Assembly: GCA_021209875.1 (NCBI GenBank)
Contig: JAGYVD010000009.1
Coordinates: 1 to 64,000, forward strand
Source: Rosellinia necatrix
Lineage: Eukaryota; Ascomycota; Sordariomycetes; Xylariales; Xylariaceae
Length of the DNA: 64,000 bases
Reading direction: 5' to 3'
The number at the start of each line of letters is the position of its first letter. The first letter of the stretch is position 1. The position numbers and the translations under genes were made by a program. Shown in pieces: positions 50,959-62,300 of the stretch. The notes under the pieces were generated by a model. That model was not told where the DNA came from, ran no database searches, and saw only the letters and a program-made list of their open reading frames with translations.

Positions 50959-53533
50959 AAAATTTAAAAATAATTATTTAACTTTATAAAATATATACTA
51001 GAATTTATATATACTATTATAATATATATAAAAGCAACTAAAATATATATACGCTATAAATATTTTAAGTATTAATAATAATAATTAACGCGAAATAATA
51101 ATATAAATTTATAACAGTATAAAGCTAAAAATTAAATAATTTTTAAAACTCTTTATTTAAAACTAAAAAATTAAAAAATATATGCTTAAAATTAAAAAAG
51201 TTTAAAATAACTTATAAAACTTAACTAAAAAAATTATTAGCAAACAAAAAAATACAGCATATTTAACGTAATCTATAACTTTTAATACTTTAAAATATAT
51301 AAATAAAACAAAATTTTTTTTTAAAAGAAATTACTACTCTTTATAAAATCGATTAAAAAACTAGTTATATGAACGATCTAAAAATAATACTAAAAAACAA
51401 TAATAAAATAAACAACGTTATAACACCTGTAAATATAATTATAACTATAATTATAACAATTAATATAACTATAACTAAAAAATAATTATTTATGTAATTT
51501 TTTTAAAAATAAAACAATAATTATCGCAAAAATTATAAAAAAAACTAAAAACTATAAAATAATAACTAACGTAACTAAAATAATAATCGTAATATTAGCA
51601 ATTATAACTTTAAAAATCGTAGCAACTAAAATAATAAAATCTATTTTTTAAAAAAAACTAATAATAGTTAGTCAGATTATTACTTATTAAAAAATAAAAA
51701 AATAATAATATATTTAAAATATTATATTAATTCATAACAGATTTAATATATTATTAATGCTATAAAAAATTTACTACCGCGGATAAAAAAATTTAACACT
51801 TATATAAATATAAACTTAATATATAATTTAAAAAATTTAGCATAAAATTATTATTTAATTTAAAAAAACAAACATGCAGATATTATGCAGCATTTATATT
51901 ATTACACAATCTTTTTTTTAAATATTTATAACACTATAAACAAACTAAAAAATATTATTAAAAACATAACAGCTTGTTTAAGATAAAAAACGCCCAACAA
52001 AAAAACAAACATAATTAATTATTTATAAAATACTAAAAATGTTAAAAATATTAAAAACGCTTTAATATATAATATAAAAAAAATAAAAATTCGCACGTTA
52101 TATATAATTATAATTTAAAACATAGAACTTAAAACAAACAATAAAATAAAATATATATTAATTTAAATATAAGCATAATATATATTAGCTAAATATTTTT
52201 AAATATTTTAAAACATATAATAAAAAGTAATAAAACTTTTTAAAAAATTAGATTAAAACTAATAAAACTTAAAAATAAGCGGAATTTTTTTTATTTATAA
52301 AAAACTAACAATAAAAAAACTAATAAAATAAAAATTTTATAAAAAAATAAATAATAAAAGAACTAAAACTTAACCTGTTTTTAAAAGCAACTTTTTTTTT
52401 TATTAAATAATTATACGCTATAAAGCTAATATAATTTAATTTTAACTTTAAATAAATTTTAAATAAAATTTAATATTAAAGCATAAAAATATAAATATAT
52501 AAAAAAATAATAAATAAAAAAAATTTATTTTAAAGCAGAAAAAAAGCAAATATAACTGTTAAATATAAAGCACTGCTAACAGGCTATAATTTCAGCTTTT
52601 TAGCTTTAAAAACTATTTCTGCAGCTAAAAATATAACTATTAATATAAAAATATTACGTATAATATTTATAATAAACGTATTAAAATAAGATATTATAAT
52701 AATTAAAAAGCTAAAATAAAAATAATATAAAAAATAAAAACTAAAGTTATTTTATAATAATATTTAAAAAGCTTTAATAGTATTAGCTGTTATAGCTATA
52801 GTTGCTAATATAATTAATAATATAAAATTATTTTTTATAATATTTTATAATATTATAAAAAAAAGCTTTTTAAATATTTAACTAAATAAAAGTATTTATA
52901 TATATAAGCATTTAATTTAAAATAATTTTAATAATTATAGCAGTAATAATTACTAACGTATTTTTTAAAATATATTAATATTAAATAAAATTAGTAATAT
53001 TATATAAATATAACCGGCTATATTTTTATTTAAAACGTGATTTATAAACGTAATAAAAATATTATAGATTTTATAAAATCAAAAAAAATTTGTATTAATA
53101 TTAAATATTATATGCTTTAAAATTTTAAAATTTTATTTATATTAAAAATTAAATAATTTATAAATATATTAAAGATTATTATATTAAAAAACATATATAT
53201 ATATATTAAACAAGCGTTATTAGCAAAAGAATTTAAAAGATAGCAGAAAAATATAATATATAATAAAATAAAAAACTATTAATATATTGATTAAATAATA
53301 ACTAAAAGTTTTTTTATAAAAAATAATAAAACTAAGAAATTAAGCTTATAAGTTATATAAATCTTTTAGTTTTAAAAATATAGATTTTTTAATAAATTTT
53401 ATATTAATTTATATAAAAAAACGTATAAAATAAATTAATAAATTAATTTTGTTTATATATTTATATTTATAGCCTGGCAATTAAAATTAAATAAAACAGA
53501 ACTTTTAAATATTATAATATAAAAAACTAAATA

Positions 53534-53860
53534 GTTGTCGATTTAAAAACTTAAATAAAATAGCAGTACTAAATAATTATTTATTATTACTATAAGCAAA
53601 ATTATTAAATTTTTAAAAAAAATATTTTATTACAGTAATTAATGTGATTATTTTTTTATTAGTTTTTAATATATTTAAACTTTAAAACCAATTTATTATT
53701 ATTAGCTTAAAAAATAAAAAATACTATATCGCAGTTATAAGTTTTATAATTTTTAATATATATATAATATTATATAAACAATTTTTGTAAAACGTACTAA
53801 AAATACAGTAGAGCTTTTATAAATAATATAATAATATTTTCTCATATAATAAAATAATAT
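53534..53860 (+). pseudogene. Reverse-transcriptase core remnant of E2
   Basis: VVD is read at 53534-53542; one base out of frame, 53551 onward reads LNKIAVLNNY, against the LNKITVPDxYPLP block. From 53807 the frame gives SRAFINNIIIFSH, the R-A-F-I-D-D-I-V-I-F-S box with both aspartates changed to asparagine. E1 shows the same two blocks on its minus strand. The frame step between VVD and LNK is present in both copies, so it may predate their divergence. Confidence 0.78.
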
Positions 53861-56425
53861 AAAAATATTTAAAAATTAATATATAATTATATAATTAATA
53901 AAGTTTTTATAAAATATTTTTAATAAATTTGTTTAAATTTAAAATAAATATGTTTAAAATAATAATATTAAAAAGTTATATAGTTGCAATTTATAACTTA
54001 GCTTTTTAAATTAATTAAAGACTTTTAAATAATATATAAAAGCAACAGGATTTTACATAATTTAATTTTATATTATATTACATTAATTAAACTTTTATAA
54101 AAAAAACAGCTTTATTAATTAAAAATAAATAAACTAGTTATTTTAAAACAAAAAACTTAATAAAGATAAAAACTATATAAAATTAAAATATTATAAATTA
54201 ATATTTTTAAAAATAATATTTTAAAGCTATATAAAATGCTATATATAAAAAGACTACGCTATATTATTACAACTTTTATAAAAAGCTATTTTTATAAATT
54301 AATAAATTAAGATAAAAAAATTTAAAATAATAAGGTTTTATTTAAAACTTAAAGATATATAAAAAAAATATTATATTTAATATAAAAGTTTAATTAATAA
54401 TATATTTAAACAAATTATTAATAAATATAGAAATAAATTATAAGTTTTAAAACTAAAAATAATATACTTAGTTTAAACAGGTAAAAACTATATATTATAA
54501 TATAATTAAATAAAAACTAATAATAATATTAATTCATTATTTAGCTTTTAGAAGTATTATTAAATATATTATATTAAAAACTACACCTATAAAAGATATT
54601 AATTAAAAATTAATTAATTTGTTTATTTGTTTATTATAATATAAACTATATATATATTAGCTGCTAAAAAGACTTAATTATATTTTAAACGCGGTTAGCT
54701 ATATATAAATAATATTAAATATATCAAAAATAAACAGAAAATTAATAAAAACAAATAATAAATTAATATTAAACATAACATAAAAAGAATTAAAAGCTGC
54801 GTTTTATATATTTATATTAAAAGCAGTAATAAACAAAATATGAAAAAATAAATTTGTAATAGTATATATAAAAACTAGAAATATACGCAAGTATTAAAAC
54901 TTTTAAAGCATTTAAAAAAAAAGCAATAAAAACGTTATAATTTATTTTAAACTTGAATATTTTTTAATATTACAGCAAATAAACTAATATATAATATATA
55001 CGCAAATATAAAACGCTTATATATTTTAATTAAAATAGTTAAAAAATAGTAAAGCAAGCATATAATAATAAATAATATTATAATATTTAATACATAATAT
55101 AAACGCTAAAACTATTTATTATAACTAACAAAATATAAATAATAAAAGATTATATTAAATATTATAATATATATAACTTAAACTAAATTAATAAATAATT
55201 TTTAATAAAAAATTAAAACTAATTAAACTTAATAACTTTTTATTTATATATTTTATAAATATAGATTTTAGTTTAGTTTTATTAAAAGTTAAAATAAAAA
55301 ATATTTTTATAATTAAATAAAAGAAATTACATTTTAAAACATATAACGTAATAATAACTATATTTTATTTTATATTAAAATATATTTTATTAATTTTAAA
55401 CATAAAAATATATAACGGACAAATAAAATACTATATTAATTAAGCAACTTTTATTAAATAATTAAAATATTTGTAAAAACATTATTTTTAATTAAAACTA
55501 AAATTTATGTTTAAATTTTAATAAAATATTTAAAAGTTTTAAATATTAAACTAATAATAACAGCTATATATTATTTTTAAATAAACAGCTTTTAAAATAT
55601 AAAAGTTAAATAATTAAAATAATAATATAATATAATATTTTTAACAAATTAAAAACAGAATAAATAAAAATTATAAATAATAAAACTATATATTTTATTT
55701 TTTATAAATAATTATTTAAATTTAAACTATTTAATATATTAAAACGTTAATAATTTTAAAAAATTAAAAAGTTTATTAAAATATGTTTTTTACAGGCATT
55801 TTTATAAAATATATATTTTATAATAAATTTTATTTAAGCTGCTATAAAATAAAACTATAATATAAAACATTGCTTGCTAAAATTTAAAAAGAAAATCAAG
55901 TTTATTTATGCTTATATAAAAATATTATTTATTACGCCGATTTTTTTTAAAAATATTTATAATAAAAATTTAAACTTTAAATTATTAAATAATAAATTAA
56001 AAACCTAGCTTATAAATTAAACTTTTTAAAAATTTTATATTTATTTAATTATTTTCATAAAATATTTATATATAATTTTAAAAAATATAATTTATTTAAA
56101 CAATAAGTTTTATTTTTAATTTAATAAAAACTAAATAAAACTTTAGCAAAAAATATTTATAAAATAAAAATTATTTTAAAATATAAACTTAACTATAATT
56201 AAAACAGTTTAAACTATTTTATTAAATAAAAACAATAAAGTTATAAATTTAATTAATAAATAATAAAAAACAGCTATAATATAATAAAAAACTTATTAAA
56301 AAATATTAAAATTAGCACAGCTTATAACTAAAAATAAAAGCTAGCTTAAAAAAAAAAACGTTTTTATAAAAGCATGTAATAGAATTGCTAAAATTAGCAA
56401 AAGCTTAAAATTTAACGAGGCACTT

Positions 56426-56630
56426 TAATACGCGCTAACAAAAAAATCGTTTATATAAGCGCTGTAGCTTTATTTATAGCGTGGCAAAGCTACGCACTTT
56501 ATTATTTAAAACTAGCCCTAATAAGTGGGCCCTGGCCCACGTACTTAGCTAGATCTACAAGTTAAATTAAAATAATTAGATTTTTATCTTCTATAATACA
56601 CTTTTTACACCCCCTATAGTGCACCTTTTA
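56426..56630 (+). repeat. 3' LTR of E2
   Basis: The inner (left) end is mutated (TAATACGCGCTAACAAAAAA). The outer (right) half keeps GTGGGCCCTGGCCCAC (a near-perfect stem) and TACACCCCCTATAGTGCACC. The bases before it, GAGGCACTT, correspond to those before the 3' LTRs of E1 and A. Confidence 0.87.
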
Positions 56631-58920
56631 TATTGTTTTTAAGCATTTTTTTTAAACGGAATTTTTATTTTTAGTTTAATTTTTATTATTTTTAAAATTA
56701 AGTTAATACTTTTGTTTTTATATAGTTTTATTTTTTATTTAAAATAACTTTTAATTTTAAAGCTTTAAAATAACTACTAAAATAAGTTCTAAAAAGTTTT
56801 TTAAGTTTATATTATTTATAGTTGGCTTAATTTTTAATTAAATAATTTTTTGCTATCTTTAGTTTAAAATGCTTTATCTCTGCAGTTTTTTTTTTTGCTG
56901 CTTTTAATTAAATTGTTTATTTTTACGTTTTTTATTTTTATAGTTTATTAGTTTTTTTTCTGGCGATATTTTTTTAATATTTAAAATATTTTAGCAAGTC
57001 GTTTATTTTGTTTATTAAAATCTTAAAAGCTTAATACTTTAGTTTTTAATTATTTAAAACAAAAGTTATTTATAAAAGAATTTATTAATATATTATAATA
57101 ATTATAATATTTTTTTAATAATTATATTATATTTTATATTAATTATAATTAAAAAGCTTTTTATATTGTTTTTTTCATCTTTTAAAATATGCTTTAAAGC
57201 TAAGTTTATTTATTAAATTAAATTTTTATTACATTTAGTAATAATAGCTGGTTTAAAGCTTGTTATAATTTTAAGTTTTAAATATTTTATTATTTAAGCA
57301 GTAAAATTATACTAATTAAAATATATATATTTGTTTTATATTAGTTAAAGCTTTAATAAAGAGTATAAATTTATTATTTATTATAATATAATTTATAAAA
57401 AGCGGGTTTTTTAAAATGTTTTTTAAAAATTAAACAAGATTTTTTATTATATTATATTAAATGTTCACATTTTCTATTTAAAAATAAAGTTTATTTATTT
57501 TACGCTGTTTTTTTTTTTTTTTAATTTTTATATAGTTTATTATTATAGTTTTTATACAAATAGTATTAATATTTATATTATTTAATTAGTCAAAGTTATT
57601 TTTATAAAATATGTATTCTTATAATATTTTTGTTTATAATAAATAAAATATTTGTTTTTTAAAATAAAAGCTTTAAACTAGTTTAATTATAGCTTAGTAT
57701 AAATTTTTATTTTATTTTTTGCTTATTTAATAATAGCAACGTTTTTATTGTTATTTTTTAATATATAATCGTTTTTAAGTTAAAAACTATTTTAAGCCGC
57801 TTAAATAAAAGTTTTTTTTAGATTCTTTTTTTTTAGATTTTTTTTTTTTATGAAGCTTTATTTTAAATAAAGTTTTTCTGCTGCTAATAGTTATATAACT
57901 ATATATATTTATAATAAGCGGTAAAATTTATTATATTATTATATAATTTATTTATGTAAAGCTTATTTAAATATTTAAATAATTTATTATTTATATTTTA
58001 TTTAAAAATTTTTGAATTAACTTATTTTATTTTAGCTTGTTAAATAAACTTTATATAAAATAAAATAAACTTCTTATTTATAATTATTTTTAAGTTTCAA
58101 TATTTAATTTTAGCTTTTTATATTTATTAAAGTTGTTATAAAATAATAAAAAATAGTTTAGAACTTTTAGCTAGTTTTTAATATTAGTTTATTATAATTA
58201 TTAATAAGAAATTATATAAAGTTTTTAAAACTTTATTTTTATATAGCTAGCCATATAATTATTCTTTTTAATTTATATTAAAAATAATTATTATTTTAAG
58301 AAGTTTATTTTTAAAAATATAAACTAATGCTTAAATTTTATTTTTATTTTATTATTTATTAGTTTTTGCTTATAAAAACTAATAATTTTATAGTTTTAAT
58401 AATTAACTTTAATTCGTTTTAAGATATTATAAATTAAAAATACTTAGGTCTAGCTTAAATATAATTTTTTAATAACTATTAAATATTTTATTTAATTAAA
58501 CAGATAGTTAAAAATTTAATTTTTGCAATGTTAATCTTTTATTAATTTTAATTAAAACTTAATTTAAATTAGCTTTAATTTTTTATTTTATTAGTTAAAC
58601 TAGTTTATTTAATATAATATTTATACAAAATTATTACTTGTTTTATTTATTTATTTAATAATATTTTTAAAATATTATAAATAGTATTAATAAATAATCA
58701 GCAGTATTTAAATTTATAATATATTTTTTAAAATGTTTATAAACTAGTTTTATAAACTATTAAAAGTTTATAAAGCTATTTCATAATAAAAATACATGTT
58801 TTTTTAAACGTTATTATTATAAATATTATTTTTCATTATTTATTAATAATAAAATAAATTATATTAGTATTTATTTATTTTATAAAGTTTTATAAAAGCC
58901 AGCTGCACGCAAGCTTTTAT
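56631..58920 (-). mobile_element. E0-family fragment (gag side)
   Basis: This fragment aligns with E0 from about 16280 to 18600, for example ATAGTTATATAACT followed by a long shared A+T pattern at 57888 and 17564. It begins directly at the end of E2 and stops at the LTR of the next E3 copy, which inserted into it. No LTR of its own remains in the window. In E0 terms it lies between reverse transcriptase and the 5' LTR, so it is minus-strand coded. Confidence 0.78.
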
Positions 58921-59302
58921 TACGATTAGTAGTTAAAGCATAGAAGCTTTTGTATTAATGCTATAAACAAAGATTTTAAAATATAAAAAAAAGGAAAAAA
59001 ACAGGTAAAAGCTGGGTAAAAAGCTAGTAATTTATACTAGTTTTTTACTGCAGCTAAAGCAGTATAAAATTATAAGTCTACTGTATTTATTATAGTTTGC
59101 TTATACTAGGTTTGTTTGTTTATTGCTTAGCGGTGCAATAAAATAAGTATTGTAAATAACTGGTTAAGCGGTAATATAATAAATAGTTTTAGCAGATATA
59201 TATATTAATTAGTGCTGCTAGTATTTATATATGGGGTAAGTTTTGCAAAATAAGTTGTTTTATTAAAAAATAAGCTGACTAAGTTATTTTTAAATTATAA
59301 CA
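58921..59302 (-). repeat. 3' LTR of E3d
   Basis: It is about 35-40 bp shorter than the other E3 LTRs because a stretch around 59115-59135 is missing (TATTTATTAATATAATTAAT in the others). The outer edge keeps AAAGCATAGAAGCTTTTGTA; the inner end is ATTATAACA. Confidence 0.82.
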
Positions 59303-62300
59303 TTTTTTTTTAAAAAATAAAAGCTTTTTAAAGTTAAATTTAATTATTTTAATATTGTTTTGTTTATATTTTCTTTATTTTTTAATTAGCTGTTTTATTA
59401 TTGTTTTAATAGTTTAGTTTAAATTTATTTGCTGCTGCTGCTTTAATTTAGTTTTTTAAACGTATTAAAAGTTCTACACCGTTTAAGTTTTTTTTATAAA
59501 ACATGTTCAGCTTTATTAATATATTTTTAAAAATTTTTATTAAATATTAAATATTATTTAAGTTATATTTTTTAAATTATTTAATATTATAAAGTTTTAT
59601 TTTTTTTTATAATTTTTAACTGTTGTATTTATTTAATTTTAAATTTTAGTTTTTATTATTATTTTTTAATAATAATAAAATTAATATTATTATAAAAACA
59701 GGTTATTATTTATTTTTTAAAGTTTATTTATATAAAACAAATTTTTATTTAATAATTTTTAATAAGTTTAATATATAATCATATTTTTTTTAATTATATT
59801 TAACAGTTTTAAATTTTATAATTTTAGTTTAATTATTAATACTTATATAAAAAGTTTTTTTAAAAAACTTTATTTTTGTTTTAAAATTTATTAGTTTTTT
59901 TTTATTAGCTTGTTTTTTATTTTATTTATATTTTTATAATAGTTTAAAATATTTTATTTTAAACTTTTAAATTTATTTAATTAGTTTTTAGTTTTTTTAA
60001 ATAAATTAATTATTAAAACGTTTTTAACTTTATATTTAAAACTATTTTTAATAAAAATATATTTATAGCTAAATATTATATTATATTATATATATAATTA
60101 AATATTAATAAAAATTATTTCAATAGTTTTAATTTTTATTTATATAAAATTATAATTATTAGTTTAGTTTTTAGTTTATAAATTTTATTCCTTTTATCTT
60201 TATAAATAATAAATACTGTTTTATTTATATTTAATACTAGTTAATTTATTAAATTTAAATATAAATTTAAAATAAATAGCTTAATATTATTTAATATTTA
60301 TATTTTAACTATTTTAAAAAACAATAGATTGTTTTAAAATATTAAATAGCTAATATTTTATAATATTCTTTTTTTACATAAAATAATTAATAATTTATTA
60401 AATTTATTAATAAATGTTTATATATAGTTATATTTGTTTTTATTTTTTAATATATTTTTCTATTAATTATTATTATATTTTAAATTTTTAAAAGTTTGTA
60501 TTGTATATAATTATTTATTTAGTTTATTTTTAATAACTTTAATTTTTTTAATATTTATTATAATCATTCATATATTTTCTAATATTTTATTTTAAATAAA
60601 ACCAATAAAAATTCTGTTTTAATAGTTTAATTATTTTATATTATTTAAAATAAACAGTTATAATTAATATATATGCTTTTTAATTAATAGAGTTTTGTAA
60701 ATAGGTTTTTTATTTAATATTAATTTTAATATTTATATATAGTTTTAAAAGTTTTTAAATTTTATTTTTATTTTTTTATTAGATTTATTAGGTTAAATTT
60801 ATAAAAAAGTTTTTAATATTTTAAATATTGTTTTTTTAAATAAGTTATTTTAAAATAAGCTGTTTTAAAATATTTTTTTCTAGTATGTTTTTATTAAATA
60901 TAATTCTTTTATTTTAATAAACTTTTTATTAAATATTTTAAGTTATACTATTATTATTATTAATTATATTTAGTTTAAGTTCATTATTATTATATTTTTA
61001 TTTTTTATTTTTAAGTTTTTATAATAAATAAGTTAATTATTTTTATAATAAAATGTTAATTATTACGTTATTTTTTTAGTTTATTTTAAAAATAATATTA
61101 AAATTTAATAAAAATTAGCTTATTATATTAATTTAATAAATAATATTTTTTGTTTAAAAATATAAAAAGCTTAATAATTTATTATTATAAAAAGCTAGTA
61201 TTTTATAGTTTTAAGCAATAATATTTTAATATTTAAACAACTATTAAAAATTCTTAGTTTTATATAAAATAAGCTTGTTTTAATATAATTATTATTTTTA
61301 AAAATATTTTATTAGTTTTTATTTTTTATTTTATTATTTTTAAAAATTATATTTTTCATAATATTTTTAAAACGTTTATTCTTATTTAAATAAATGCTTT
61401 ATATTAATAAAAGTTAGCATTAATACTATATAAGCTAGTTTTTTATTTTTTTTAAAAGAATTTCAAGCTGTTTTTTTCATTATTAGTTTAATAATATAAT
61501 TATTTTATTAATATAATATATAAATATTAATATAAAATTACAAAAACTAAAAATAATTATATAGCTTTTAAAAGTTTAAGTTTTAAATTTTTAATTAATA
61601 ATTGTTTTAATTTTAATAAAATTAATATTAATTTTAACTTTAGCTTTTATAACTATTTTTAAATTTATTAATTTTTTAATATTAAATCTAAACTTATTAA
61701 TATTTTTTAAAAGCTAGTTTTATATAACTAAAAATTATTGTTTTATATTATGTTTAATATTTTTTTATATTTAATTAAATAAAAATATTATTAATATATA
61801 TATTAATAAAATAATTTAAAATTTTTAAAATTATATATTAATAAAAGCTTGCTATTAAGCTAGTTTTATTTTTAAATTAAATAATAGAACTTTTATTAAA
61901 AAACTTTTATTTTATTTAAAAGCTATAAAATATTTTAATTTTAAGTTTATTTATAAATAATAAAAAGCTTTTCTAATATTTAATCTTTTATATTAAATAG
62001 CTTTTTAACATTAAAAACTATATTTTATAAATTTAAAGCTAATATAATTTATATAAAAATATTATTTTTTAAATAAAGCTTTAATATAAATAAAATGAAT
62101 ACAACGTTTAATTATATATTAAGTTTTATAAAATTTTATTATAAAATTAATTAATAATTTTTTTTAAAAATAAATATTATATTAATATTTTATATTTTAA
62201 AAGTTTAACTGTTAGCAGGTTATTTATTAGTTTTAATATAACGTTATAATTTAATTAGTTTAAAAAAATATATTGGTTTTTTTTAAAAAAGACTTTTATA

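Larger units (their letters stand above)
42446..56630 (+). mobile_element. E2: E1-family Ty3/gypsy element carrying two insertions
   Basis: LTRs at 42446-42648 and 56426-56630 and interior blocks align with the reverse complement of E1. The alignment is interrupted at 43670 by a 203-bp solo LTR and at 44317 by the complete element E5, and resumes exactly after each. Without these and their target duplications the element measures 7330 bp, against 7345 bp for E1. Reverse-transcriptase motifs at 53534-53860 show plus-strand coding. The two outer flanks, an E3-family LTR on the left and E0-family interior on the right, share no target duplication. Confidence 0.88.

Noticed and set aside
51420..51660. 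Possible CCHC zinc knuckle of E2 gag
   Set aside because: The C-x2-C-x4-H-x4-C spacing cannot be found in any frame even when RIP-type changes are allowed.
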